Positions 25,038-33,586 of a DNA stretch of 64,000 nt are shown in pieces (position 1 is the stretch's first letter; each line of letters opens with the position of its first letter). The notes beneath the pieces are model-generated. The model was not told the origin of the DNA. It searched no databases and was given only the letters and a program-made list of their open reading frames with translations. This stretch comes from Actinoplanes oblitus (GTDB taxonomy: Bacteria > Actinomycetota > Actinomycetes > Mycobacteriales > Micromonosporaceae): contig NZ_CP126980.1 in NCBI RefSeq assembly GCF_030252345.1, positions 6,649,501 to 6,713,500 of the forward strand. The letters run 5' to 3'. The position numbers and the translations under genes were made by a program.

Positions 25038-26017
25038 ATCTTGCCGGTGTTCTCCCCGCGCATCAGGCCGAGGAACGCCTCGGGCGCGTTCGCCAGGCCC
25101 TCGACCACCGTCTCCTGGGCGGAGATCTGACCGGCCCGCAGCCAGCCGCCGACCTCGGCGACGAACTCCGGCATCCGCTTGCTGTGGTTGCCGACGATGA
25201 AGCCGCGCAGGGTGAGCTCCTTGCCGATGGCCAGGGCCAGGTTGCGCGGCGCGGCCGGCGGGGCGGTGTCGTTGTACTGGGCGATGGCACCGCAGAGCGC
25301 GACCCGGCCGAACTTGTTCAACGACTTGATGGCGGCCTCCAGGTGGTCGCCGCCGACGTTGTCGAAGTAGACGTCGATGCCGTCCGGGGCGGCCGCCGCC
25401 AGCTGCTCCTTGACCGGGGCGTCCTTGTAGTTGAACGCGGCGTCGAAGCCCAGCTCGCCGACCAGGTAGCCGACCTTCTCGGCGGAACCGGCGCTGCCGA
25501 TCACCCGCTTGGCGCCGCGCAGCTTGGCGATCTGACCGACCACGCTGCCGACCGCGCCGGCCGCGCCGGAGACGAAGACCGTGTCGCCCTCGCGGAACTG
25601 GGCGATGTCGAGCAGCCCGACGTACGCCGTGAGCCCGGTCATGCCGAGCAGCCCCAGGTACGCCGACGGCGTGGGCGCGGCGGCCGGGTCGACGACGCGG
25701 ACGTGCCCGGAGTCCAGCACGGCGTGGTCGCGCCAGCCGAGGCCGTGCAGGACGGTGGCGCCGACCGGGACGTCGGGGGCGTTCGAGGCGACGACCTCAC
25801 CGACCGCCGCGCCGTCCAGGGCCTTGCCGAGCTGGAACGGGGCGACGTACGACTCGACGTCGTTCATCCGGCCGCGCATGTACGGGTCCACCGACATGAA
25901 CTGGTTGCGCACCAGCACCTGTCCGGGGCCGGGCTCCGGGGTGGGCAGCTCCACCAGCTCGAAGTTGTCGGCGGTCGGCCAGCCACTGGGCCGGCTGGCG
26001 AGACGGATCTCCTGCAT
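25022..26017 (-). CDS. NADP-dependent MDR oxidoreductase (CurA/prostaglandin-reductase-like)
   Basis: 331-residue zinc-independent medium-chain reductase of the CurA/leukotriene B4 dehydrogenase group, likely reducing alpha,beta-unsaturated carbonyls with NADPH. Motifs: VRNQFMSVDPYMRGRM, LGLLGMTGLTAYVGL, the cofactor loop VSGAAGAVGSVVGQIAKL, FNYKD, DVYFDNVGG and the C-terminal RGENTGKMVIKL. No zinc-binding Cys set. ATG 26017 follows GGAGG by 6 nt; the upstream GTG 26029 would include that site. Divergent from a TetR gene with a TCGAC palindrome between them, so repression by that TetR is likely. Confidence 0.92.
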   Translation of the reverse strand: MQEIRLASRPSGWPTADNFELVELPTPEPGPGQVLVRNQFMSVDPYMRGRMNDVESYVAPFQLGKALDGAAVGEVVASNAPDVPVGATVLHGLGWRDHAVLDSGHVRVVDPAAAPTPSAYLGLLGMTGLTAYVGLLDIAQFREGDTVFVSGAAGAVGSVVGQIAKLRGAKRVIGSAGSAEKVGYLVGELGFDAAFNYKDAPVKEQLAAAAPDGIDVYFDNVGGDHLEAAIKSLNKFGRVALCGAIAQYNDTAPPAAPRNLALAIGKELTLRGFIVGNHSKRMPEFVAEVGGWLRAGQISAQETVVEGLANAPEAFLGLMRGENTGKMVIKL

Positions 26018-26045
26018 CGGATCCTCCACAGTTCGTCGTTGGTAA

Positions 26046-26060
26046 TCGACAGTATGTCGA
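26046..26060. promoter_or_regulatory. TetR operator between oxidoreductase and tetR
   Basis: TCGACAGTATGTCGA has perfect 6-bp arms (TCGACA/TGTCGA) with a 3-bp centre in the 72-bp divergent gap. A further GTCGAC follows at 26065-26070. Confidence 0.6.
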
Positions 26061-26089
26061 AAAAGTCGACGCCGCGTACTGTGATCGCC

Positions 26090-26710
26090 ATGACGACCGT
26101 CCCGGCCGGCCGCCGGCGCGGCCCCAGCAAGGGTGACCTGCGCGAACGGGCGATCCTGGAAACCGCCCGTGAACTGCTGTCCGGCAAGCCGCTGGCCGAC
26201 ATCACCATCGACGAGCTGGCCGCCGGCGCGCGGATCTCCCGCTCCAGCTTCTACTTCTACTTCGAGTCGAAACTGGCTGTCGTCGTCGCACTGCTCCGCG
26301 GGCTGGCCGGCGAGCTGGGCCGGGACGCCGAGCCGTGGCTGGCCGGCACCGGGCCGGACGTGCCGGCGCTGCGCGCGTCACTGGTCGCGCTCGCCACCCT
26401 CTGGCGCGACCAGGGCCGGCTGCTGGCCGGGGCGCTCGCCGCCGCACCCGGCTGCCCGCCGATCGCCGAGTGGCGGGCCGGCCTGCGCGAGGCGCACGTG
26501 GCCCGGCTGGCCGCCCGGATCGAGCGGGACCGGGCGGCCGGCCTGGCCCCGGACGGCCCGGCCCCACGGGTGCTCGCCGCGCTCGTCGACGACCTGCGGA
26601 CCGCCGCGTTCGCCGCCGCACCGGACCCGGAGGCGCTGGTCGACGACCTGGTCACCGTGGAACTGCGGATGCTCTACGGGGATTTCCCGGTTCCCGGCTC
26701 GCGACCCTGA
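26090..26710 (+). CDS. TetR family transcriptional regulator
   Basis: 206 residues. HTH: RERAILETARELLSGKPLADITIDELAAGARISRSSFYFYFESK pattern, about residues 15-60, with the diagnostic FYFYFESK. The C-terminal domain is helical and Ala/Leu-rich. ATG 26090 lies downstream of the palindrome at 26046-26060. Probably controls itself and the divergent MDR oxidoreductase. A 21-bp gap separates it from the next gene on the same strand, which may be co-transcribed. Confidence 0.92.
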   Translation: MTTVPAGRRRGPSKGDLRERAILETARELLSGKPLADITIDELAAGARISRSSFYFYFESKLAVVVALLRGLAGELGRDAEPWLAGTGPDVPALRASLVALATLWRDQGRLLAGALAAAPGCPPIAEWRAGLREAHVARLAARIERDRAAGLAPDGPAPRVLAALVDDLRTAAFAAAPDPEALVDDLVTVELRMLYGDFPVPGSRP

Positions 26711-26731
26711 TCGGCGAGGCACCCTGAGGGC

Positions 26732-27487
26732 ATGCGTATCGGTGTCATTGGGGCAGGGCAGCTCGGCGGCACGCTTGCCACGTGGTGCGCCGAGAGTGGG
26801 CACGAGGTGGCGGTCACCTCCCGGCATCCGGACCGGCTGACCGACCTGGTCGAGCACGGCGAGGGGCACATCCGCGCGATGTCCATCCCGGAGGCGGCGG
26901 CGTTCGGCGAGATCGCCTTCTTCGCGCCGAACTGGGAGTCGGCCCACGAGGCGGTGGACCTCGCCCACGACGCGCTGTCCGGCAAGGTGGTCATCGACGC
27001 CACCAACCCGGCGATGGCGGTCGTGCCGCCGACGCCCGGGGCCCAGCCGGGCGCGCCCGGGCCGGGTGGTCTCGGCGCGTTCGCGCCGGGATTCCCGTCG
27101 GCACTGGAGATCCCGGCGTTCGTCCGGGTGCCGGACGCGCCGGGCACCAGCCGGGCGATGGGCGCCACCGCCATGAGCGGCCTGGAAACGCTGATCTCCT
27201 GGGCGCCCGACGTGCACTGGGTGAAGGCGTTCAACACCATCTCGACCGACGTGCTGGGCCGGCGGCGCGGGCACGATCCGCTGCTCGCCGAATTCGTCTG
27301 CACCGACCAGCGGGACGCCCGGGAGGCGGCCTGCCGGATCATCCAGGAGCTGGGGTTCGCGCCGTTCTTCGCGGGCGGCGCGGAGGCGGCCCGGCTGACC
27401 GAGACCGGCGGACCGCTCCAGATGCGCGAGGTCGACGTCCAGGACGCCAAAGACGTGCTGGCCGAAGCCCTCGCCGCCATCCACTGA
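26732..27487 (+). CDS. F420/NADP-type oxidoreductase (NADPH-dependent F420 reductase family)
   Basis: 251 residues. A Rossmann start MRIGVIGAGQLGGTLA with RHPDRL after strand 2 (NADP preference) is followed by EIAFFAPNWES, VVIDATNP and VKAFNTIS. These are signatures of the NAD-binding domain of F420H2:NADP+ oxidoreductase and related YrrD-like reductases. Whether the second substrate is F420 or another compound is unclear: the family also includes F420-independent members. A Gly/Pro-rich loop lies around residues 95-120. No Shine-Dalgarno is obvious; it follows tetR closely. Two repeat arrays begin right after its stop. Confidence 0.85.
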   Translation: MRIGVIGAGQLGGTLATWCAESGHEVAVTSRHPDRLTDLVEHGEGHIRAMSIPEAAAFGEIAFFAPNWESAHEAVDLAHDALSGKVVIDATNPAMAVVPPTPGAQPGAPGPGGLGAFAPGFPSALEIPAFVRVPDAPGTSRAMGATAMSGLETLISWAPDVHWVKAFNTISTDVLGRRRGHDPLLAEFVCTDQRDAREAACRIIQELGFAPFFAGGAEAARLTETGGPLQMREVDVQDAKDVLAEALAAIH

Positions 27488-27720
27488 CCCCTCGCGCCCT
27501 CCACCGGCCCCTCCACCGCACCTTCTCCACCGCCCCCCGCCGCGCCTTCTCCACCGGCTTCTCCATCGGCCTCTCCACCGCGCCTTCTCCCCCAGCTTCT
27601 CCATCGGCCTCTCCACCGCGCCTTCTCCACCGGCCCCTCCACCGGCCTCTCCACCGCGCCTTCTCCCCCAGCTTCTCCATCGGCCCGCCCCTCCACCCAC
27701 GGCCTCTCCACTGACCGGTT
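27488..27720. repeat. CTCCACCGG-type minisatellite
   Basis: Degenerate tandem array built from units such as CTTCTCCACCGG, CCTCTCCACCG and CTTCTCCATCGG (about 11-15 bp). It includes longer direct repeats (the segment around 27583-27638 recurs in part at 27656-27690). It begins right after the oxidoreductase stop codon. Frames run through it on both strands only because of its low complexity; I see no real gene. Confidence 0.8.
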
Positions 27721-27900
27721 CTCCACTCACGGCCCGCCCGCACTCACGGCCCGTCACAACCCTTTCCGGTACGACCTCCGAGTCCCCACCCGCACAGCCC
27801 CGTCCCGCCCTCGACGCCAGGCCGCCGCCACCTCACGACCGCGAGGCCGCATCCGGGCCGAACCACCCCTAACGGTGGTCCGCCCAAACCCCACCCCGCC

Positions 27901-28527
27901 GGCTGGTCGTCACGGTGGTCTCCAGGCCCGTGACACCACCGTGAGCACCAGCCCGCCGGACTCATTGGTCACGGCTGGTCCTGACGGTGGTCTCCGGGCT
28001 CAGGACACCACCGTGAGCACCAGCCCGTTGGAGACCGCTGGTCGTCACGGTGGTCTCCAAGCCCGTGACACCACCGTGAGCACCAGCCCGCCGTGGACGG
28101 CTGGCCGTCACGGTGGTCTCCGAGCCCGGGACACCACCACGAGCACCAGCCCGCCCACCCCACCGGTCACGGCTGGCCGTCACGGTGGCCTCCAGGCCCG
28201 GGACACCACCGTGAGCACCAGCCCGTTGAGGACGGCTGGCCGTCACGGTGGTCTCCGGGCTCGGGACACCGCCGTGGGCACCAGCCCGCCCACCCCACCG
28301 GTCACGGCTGGTCGTCACGGTGGCCTCCAGGCCCGGGACACCATCACGAGCACCAGCCCGTTGGAGACGGCTGGTCATGACGGTGGCCTCCAAGCCCGGG
28401 ACACCACCACGAGCACCAGCCCGTTGGAGACGGCTGGTCATAACGGTGGTCTCCCGGGGCGGGACACCACCGTGAGCGCCAGCCCGTTGGGGACGGCTGG
28501 TCGTGACGGTGGTCTCCCGGGGCGGGG
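27901..28527. repeat. Array 1 of 53-bp palindromic repeats
   Basis: Nine complete 53-bp units start at 27901, 27973, 28036, 28099, 28171, 28234, 28306, 28369 and 28432; a half unit starts at 28495. Each unit is an imperfect palindrome: left arm GGCTGGTCGTCACGGTGGT, 15-bp centre, right arm ending CACCACCGTGAGCACCAGCC. The arms pair at 17 of 19 positions with a 2-nt internal mismatch. Units are separated by 10 or 19 bp, so the period is 63 or 72 bp, both multiples of three, which explains long frames on both strands. The same family forms array 2 at 53214-53889. I judge it non-coding. 27721-27900 and 28528-28781 hold no clear gene. Confidence 0.9.
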
Positions 28528-28781
28528 CGCGGTTGGGGTGCGATTAGGGGTGGGGTGGGGTTGGCGGGTCGGTACCGGCTGCGGGCGTCGCCCTGGAGGG
28601 GTGGGCGTTCTGGACGCGCCAGCGTCCTGCCCGGCCCGGAAGGGTCCCTGGCGGGAGCGACGATCAGTGATCAGCGCGGATCCGAGTCATGAATCTCCGA
28701 ACTTGAACTTGATCGGCTCCAGTCCGGAATGCTCAGAGTGTTCGGTAACCCGCCGATAAGACCGTGTCGGAGGGAGAAGGC

Positions 28782-31079
28782 ATGTACCGGCGAGCGCTCG
28801 CCCGGACCGCGCTCTTCACCCTCCTGTACGCCGCCGCGGTCTATGCCGGGCGCAAGACCGCGATGGTCGCCGACGGCGTCAGTCTGGTCTGGCCGGCGGC
28901 CGGTGTCGCCGTCGTCTGGTACTGCGCGATCCGCGGCGCGCCCACCCGCCACCTGGACATGCTGCTGCTCGCGGTGATCCTCGGCGTCGGCAACTGGCGG
29001 ACCGGCGCGTCGGCGGCGGTCGGCGTGGTCGCCGGGCTGGTCGGCCTGATCCAGGTCGGGATCTTCCGGTGGACGCTGCGCCGCTGGCGGCCCCACCTGT
29101 GGGGCGCCGGCGGCACCGACTGCCTGCGCTCGCCGCCCGACCTGTGGGCGCTCTTCGGCGCCGGGCTGGCCTGCAGCATCGGCGCCAACGTCGCCAGCCT
29201 GCTCGGCCGTTGGCTGGTCACCGGCTCGATACCGGTGGCGCTCTCGGTCATGTCGGTGGCCCGGCACATGGCCAGCATCCTGATCTTCGGGGCGGTCGGG
29301 ATCTTCATCGGCGCGGCGCTGTCCGCGCCGTCGCGACCGCCAGAACAGCGGCCCCCGGGAGCAGGGCCGCTGGGAGCAGGGCCGCTGGGAGCAGAGCCGC
29401 TGGAAGCAGAGCCGCTGGAAGCAGAGCCGCTGGAAGCACGCGCCCCGGAAACACGGCCGTCGGAAGCAAAAGCACCGGAAACACGGCCGTCAGAAACAGG
29501 GCCGTCAGAAGCACGGCCCCCGGAAGCACGCGCGCCGGAACAGCGGACACCGGAACCCCGGCACGCCGCGATCTGGCGGGCGGCGGAGACCGCGACCATC
29601 CTGACGTTGAGCATTCTCGGACAGGTCGCCGCGTTCACCCTCGAACACCGGTTGCCGCTCTCGTTCATGCTGCTGGGCTTCACCGTGGTGGTCGGCGCCC
29701 GGCTGCGCACCCCGTGGGTCCTGCTGCACAGCCTGGTGGTCAGTCTCGTGGCGATCGAGTACACGTTGCTCGGCTCCGGACCGTTCGCGCAGGTGGGCGA
29801 CGTGAGCCAGCGGGCCGTGATCGTGCAGCTGTTCTGCATCCTGGCCACCCTGGTCGGGCTCTCGCTGTCACTGGCCCGGGACGAGCGGCGGGTGCTGCTG
29901 GCCGCGCTCGCCCAGGAGAAGGCGGAACTGGAGACGCAACGGCGGCAGGCGGCCCACCACGCCGACCTGCTCACCGCGATCATCGACTCGATGGCCGACG
30001 GGCTCGCGGTGATCGGCCCGGACCGGCGGGTGGTGCTGCACAATCCGGCAGTGGTCACGCTACTCGGCAGCGCCTCGGGGTGGCAGGGGCTCTACCATCC
30101 GGACGGAACGCCGTTCGACCCGCGGGCGCTCGCCGGGGAGGAGGTGACCGGCGTCGACCTGCTGGTCCGCAATCCGGCGGTGCCCGACGGCCGGGTGGTC
30201 CGGGTGACCGCCACGTCGCTGCTGCACCCGGACGGGACGCGCAGCGCGGTGGTGCTCTTCCACGATGTCACGGCGGAACGGCGGCACCGCGACGAGCTGA
30301 CCAACTTCGCCGGGGTGGTGGCGCACGATCTGCTCAACCCGCTCGCCAGCATCGAGGGGTGGACGGCGGCGGCTCAGGACGTGCTCGGTGACGTGCCCGA
30401 GGACCCCAACCTGGATCAGGGGCTGGCCTACCTGGCCCGGCTGTCGCGGGCGTCGGCACGGATGCGGGGGCTGATCGACGGGTTGCTGGCGTACACGACG
30501 GCCCGGGAGGCGGCCGTCGCGCCGGTCCGGGTGGAGCTGAACGACGTGGTCGCGGACATCTGCCTGGCCCGGACGGACGCGGCGGTGGCGGCGGGGAAAC
30601 CGGAACCGGTCTTCGACATCGGCACGCTGCCGCCGGTCCAGGCCGATCCGGTTCTGGTACGCCAGTTGCTGGACAACCTGATCGGGAATGCGATCAAGTA
30701 CACCGCTCCCGGCGTGATCCCCACGTTGCGGATCAGCGCGGTTCTGTCCTCCGTCGGTTCGTCGTCCGATCGCTCCTCCTCTCTCGTGGGTGCCGCTGCG
30801 CCGCCGGGCGGGATGGTGACCGTGCGGATCGCCGACAACGGCATCGGGATCCCGGAAGGTCAGCACGACGCCATCTTCGGCAACTTCCACCGGGCACACG
30901 CCGGGGGCGGCTATCTGGGCACCGGCCTCGGCCTGGCCATCTGCAAACGGATCGTGGAACGCCACGGCGGTGCCATCGCCGCCACCGACAACCCGGACGG
31001 CGGTTCCTGCTTCGCCTTCACCCTTCCCGCCGCCGTCACGCCGGCCACCGCGACTCCTCCGGTCCTCTCCCCAGCCTGA
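28782..31079 (+). CDS. MASE1-PAS-histidine kinase
   Basis: 765-residue membrane sensor kinase. The N-terminal half (about 5-345) is a MASE1-type sensory domain of about eight membrane helices (SLVWPAAGVAVVWY and ILGVGNWRTG are typical). Then come a short coiled coil (ALAQEKAELETQRRQ), a PAS-like domain (about 395-500; IIDSMADGLAVIGPDRRVVLHNPA) and HisKA with the H-box VVAHDLLNPLASIEGW (His near 514). The HATPase_c has N-box DNLIGNAIKYT, G1 IADNGIGIP and G2 GTGLGLAICKRI. Inserted in a loop of MASE1 (about 190-265) is a run of pentad repeats such as EAEPL, GAGPL and ETRPS. ATG 28782 follows GGAGGGAGAAGG. No response regulator is adjacent, so it is an orphan kinase. Confidence 0.92.
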   Translation: MYRRALARTALFTLLYAAAVYAGRKTAMVADGVSLVWPAAGVAVVWYCAIRGAPTRHLDMLLLAVILGVGNWRTGASAAVGVVAGLVGLIQVGIFRWTLRRWRPHLWGAGGTDCLRSPPDLWALFGAGLACSIGANVASLLGRWLVTGSIPVALSVMSVARHMASILIFGAVGIFIGAALSAPSRPPEQRPPGAGPLGAGPLGAEPLEAEPLEAEPLEARAPETRPSEAKAPETRPSETGPSEARPPEARAPEQRTPEPRHAAIWRAAETATILTLSILGQVAAFTLEHRLPLSFMLLGFTVVVGARLRTPWVLLHSLVVSLVAIEYTLLGSGPFAQVGDVSQRAVIVQLFCILATLVGLSLSLARDERRVLLAALAQEKAELETQRRQAAHHADLLTAIIDSMADGLAVIGPDRRVVLHNPAVVTLLGSASGWQGLYHPDGTPFDPRALAGEEVTGVDLLVRNPAVPDGRVVRVTATSLLHPDGTRSAVVLFHDVTAERRHRDELTNFAGVVAHDLLNPLASIEGWTAAAQDVLGDVPEDPNLDQGLAYLARLSRASARMRGLIDGLLAYTTAREAAVAPVRVELNDVVADICLARTDAAVAAGKPEPVFDIGTLPPVQADPVLVRQLLDNLIGNAIKYTAPGVIPTLRISAVLSSVGSSSDRSSSLVGAAAPPGGMVTVRIADNGIGIPEGQHDAIFGNFHRAHAGGGYLGTGLGLAICKRIVERHGGAIAATDNPDGGSCFAFTLPAAVTPATATPPVLSPA

Positions 31080-31158
31080 CCTCCCTTCCCTCTCGCGCCG
31101 CACCCATCCCGTCGGCCTCCGTCCGCCTCCGCGCTGTCCGTCCACTCGGGCGGCCGGG

Positions 31159-31371
31159 CTACAGCAGGATGGTGACCGCCCGGCTCTGCTCCAGCCGGGC
31201 GATCGCCTCGCGGCCGGCCGGCACCGCGGCCCGGTCCTCGTCCTGATCCGCCCGGCCGGCCCGGTCCCGCGCGTGCCCGACGAGTTGCTGGCAGTCCTCC
31301 CGCAGCCGCAACCAGGCGGCGTGCGTCTCCCGGGCGGACGACGGCGTCGACGTACCGATGCTGATGCTCAT
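31159..31371 (-). CDS. Small helical protein, unknown
   Basis: 70 residues, not recognised. It starts MSISIGTSTPSS, then a charged helical stretch (RETHAAWLRLREDCQQLVGHARDR) and ends EAIARLEQSRAVTILL. AAGGAG precedes ATG 31371 by 5 nt, a good ribosome-binding site. No signal peptide or membrane helix. Convergent with the histidine kinase gene and divergent from the MCP-PilZ gene. It could be a small regulatory protein, but nothing in the sequence says so. Confidence 0.65.
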   Translation of the reverse strand: MSISIGTSTPSSARETHAAWLRLREDCQQLVGHARDRAGRADQDEDRAAVPAGREAIARLEQSRAVTILL

Positions 31372-31580
31372 CCCAGCTCCTTGATCGTTCGGACGGCCCC
31401 GACCATCGGCCGCCATCCCGGAACCTGAGGAATCCGCCACACTTTCTCGCCCCGGCGACCGGGAGTTCACGAGGAGCCCGGGTCAGGCATGCGGCCAGGC
31501 GGGCAAAGCGCACACGGCGGACAGTCCGGTCGGGTAGCGTCGGAAAAGTCTTCGCATTCCGAGCCTGGATGGGAGGGACC

Positions 31581-31685
31581 GTGGTCCTGTCGGCGAATCC
31601 CGGCTTCGAGAGCACCGCCCGCTCCGAGAGCGCCGCCCAGTCCGCCCACAAGACCGCCGGGTACGGCGTCGACGCGCTGGTGTGA
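31581..31685 (+). CDS. 34-residue upstream ORF of the MCP-PilZ gene
   Basis: GTG 31581 is preceded by GGGAGGGA and opens a frame beginning VVLSANPGFESTA and ending YGVDALV. Its stop overlaps the start of the MCP gene (TGATG at 31683-31687). The strong Shine-Dalgarno and overlapped junction indicate that it is translated and coupled to the receptor. It has no hydrophobic segment. It could be a leader peptide or a tiny partner protein. Confidence 0.55.
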   Translation: MVLSANPGFESTARSESAAQSAHKTAGYGVDALV

Positions 31686-32866
31686 TGCCGGTGTGGCTGG
31701 TCCTGATCGGGGTTCTGGTCGTGGTGGGCGCCGGGGCCGCCGTCGCCCTCCGGCAGCGGGCGGCGCGAGCCACCGCGGCTGAGGCGGACGGCGGGCCGGC
31801 GACGCTGGCCGAGGCGCGGCGGACGATCGCCGCGTTGTCGGAGGCGTTGCGGGACCGGGACGCCGAGCTGGAGCAGTTGCAGGCGGACCGGGCAGTGCAG
31901 CTGCAGTCCACCGCCCTGCAGCAGAAACAGCAGCAGCAGACGCTGCGGCGGCGGGCCAAGGAGGCGATCGACAGCACCGCCGCGGTGATCGGCGCCAAGC
32001 TGGAGGACGTGGTCGTGCAGGTCGGGGCGGCCCGGGACGCCGCGTCCGCCACGCACGAGGGCGTCTCGCTGACCAACGACGCGGCCGCGGCGCTGGTCCA
32101 GCGGGCGCACAGCGCGGACGAGGCGGCTACCGCACTCAACGCCAGCCTGCGACAGGTCGCCGGGATCGCCAGCGTGATCTCCGGAATCGCCTCGCAGACG
32201 CGGTTGCTCGCGCTGAACGCGACCATCGAGGCGGTCCGGGCGGGCGCCGCGGGCAGCGGGTTCGCGGTGGTCGCCGACGAGGTGAAGAGCCTGGCCGACA
32301 CCACGGCGGACTCGACCGAGCAGATCACCAGCACGATCGCGACGCTGGAGGCGGACGTGGCGCAGATGGGCCAGACGCTCAGCGCGATCATCCACGACGT
32401 CGGCGACATCGAGAACGCGATGCGCCAGCTCGACGGGATCGCCGACCAGCAGCACGACATCGTGATGCGGCTGCACCGCAGCGTGGACGCCACGATGGCA
32501 CAGATCGGCGACCTGTCCGATGTGGCCGAGCGGCTGGAGCGCCGCCGCCACGACCGGCTCGCCATCGAGGGTACGGTCCGGGTGTCGGTCCCGTCCCGGC
32601 CGCAGCCGATCACCGCGCAGATGGTCGACCTCAGCTCGGACGGCCTCGGCTGCACCATCCCGCCGGACGTGCCGGTGTCGGCCGGCGACCTGGTCCGCAC
32701 CGAGTTCACCCTGCCCGGCCTGACCGGCACGGTCGACGCCAAGGTCATGCGCCGCACCGCGCGGGACGGCGTCATCGAGATCGGCCTGCAGTTCCAGGAC
32801 CTGCCCGCCGCCACCCGCAACCAGATCGACACCTATCTGACCGGGCTCAACGCCGCCACGGACTGA
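31685..32866 (+). CDS. Chemoreceptor signalling domain fused to PilZ
   Basis: 393 residues. One N-terminal membrane helix (about 3-22), a Gln-rich coiled coil (about 50-95), then an MCP signalling hairpin (about 95-285) with tip QTRLLALNATIEAVRAGAAGSGFAVVADEV, broken here by QTR and AVRAG variations from the usual QTNLLALNAAIEAARAGE. The C-terminus (about 290-390) is a PilZ domain with both c-di-GMP motifs: RRRHDR (RxxxR) and DLSSDG (DxSxxG). There is no extracytoplasmic sensor or HAMP, so input may come through PilZ, coupling c-di-GMP to chemotaxis-type signalling. ATG 31685 overlaps the upstream 34-residue ORF. No che genes are adjacent. Confidence 0.9.
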   Translation: MPVWLVLIGVLVVVGAGAAVALRQRAARATAAEADGGPATLAEARRTIAALSEALRDRDAELEQLQADRAVQLQSTALQQKQQQQTLRRRAKEAIDSTAAVIGAKLEDVVVQVGAARDAASATHEGVSLTNDAAAALVQRAHSADEAATALNASLRQVAGIASVISGIASQTRLLALNATIEAVRAGAAGSGFAVVADEVKSLADTTADSTEQITSTIATLEADVAQMGQTLSAIIHDVGDIENAMRQLDGIADQQHDIVMRLHRSVDATMAQIGDLSDVAERLERRRHDRLAIEGTVRVSVPSRPQPITAQMVDLSSDGLGCTIPPDVPVSAGDLVRTEFTLPGLTGTVDAKVMRRTARDGVIEIGLQFQDLPAATRNQIDTYLTGLNAATD

Positions 32867-32902
32867 CCGCCACGCCGCCGGCCGGCGGGGGGCGACGGGA
32901 CG

Positions 32903-33535
32903 CTAGGCCGGCGGTGTGGCGCTCTCCGCGAGGTCGAAGACGCCGGGCAGCGGATCCATCAGGTACCGCTGGAGCGACGGCCCGATCGCCGCCACTATCG
33001 CCTCGGCCGGCGCCGAGGCCAGCGGTTCCACCTTGATCACATAGCGCGCCAAGGCGATCCCGGCCATGTGGCCGGCGACCAGGCTGACCCGCAGCGGCCC
33101 CTCCGCCTCGTCCAGGCCGAGCCGCGGCACCGCCCGGCGCAGGATCTGGCTGACCACGAACTCCCGGAACAGCTTGGCGGTCCACTCGGTGCCGACGGCG
33201 GAGCGCAGCAGCGCCACCCCGGCCGCGCCGCCCGGTCCGTCCCAGATCCGCAGGAACACCCTGACGAACCGGGCGCCCACCTCGGCGCGATCCCCCTCGG
33301 CCGCCGCCTCGATCACGTCGAGCGGGTCCATCGGCGCCTGCATGGCGGCCAGGAACAGTTTGTCCTTGGTGCCGAAATAGTGGTGCACCAGCGCCGGGTC
33401 GACCCCGGCGCCGGTGGCGATGGCCCGGATCGACGCACCGTCGTAGCCCTTGTCCGCGAACGCCGCCCGCGCGGCGTCGAGGATGGATTCGCGGGTGTCC
33501 GGGTTGCCGGGCCGCCGCCCGGTCCGCCGTGCCAT
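32903..33535 (-). CDS. TetR family transcriptional regulator
   Basis: 210 residues. HTH: TRESILDAARAAFADKGYDGASIRAIATGAGVDPALVHHYFGTK pattern with HHYFGTKDKLF (about 10-57); C-terminal TetR_C-type helices follow. ATG 33535 lies 8 nt after AAGGGG. It is the last gene of a minus-strand cluster after an ABC-2 permease and its ATPase, with a 51-bp gap, the usual layout of drug-efflux ABC operons with a local repressor. A possible operator upstream of the cluster is GTTGAACTCAAC at 35149-35160. Confidence 0.92.
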   Translation of the reverse strand: MARRTGRRPGNPDTRESILDAARAAFADKGYDGASIRAIATGAGVDPALVHHYFGTKDKLFLAAMQAPMDPLDVIEAAAEGDRAEVGARFVRVFLRIWDGPGGAAGVALLRSAVGTEWTAKLFREFVVSQILRRAVPRLGLDEAEGPLRVSLVAGHMAGIALARYVIKVEPLASAPAEAIVAAIGPSLQRYLMDPLPGVFDLAESATPPA

Positions 33536-33586
33536 CACCAAGACCCCTTTTTCCGTACGATCAACGCCCGCGCCAGTCGTACCAGA

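Noticed and set aside
27962..28441. Antisense repetitive ORF
   Set aside because: Mirror of the same array; no independent evidence.
27901..28527. CRISPR array
   Set aside because: Repeat units are themselves palindromic and the intervening sequences are only 10 or 19 bp and nearly identical, not unique spacers. No cas genes are present.
27875..28759. Repetitive protein of 21-residue units
   Set aside because: Frames are open on both strands because the period is a multiple of three. Unit changes are not biased to third positions and no ribosome-binding site precedes them.
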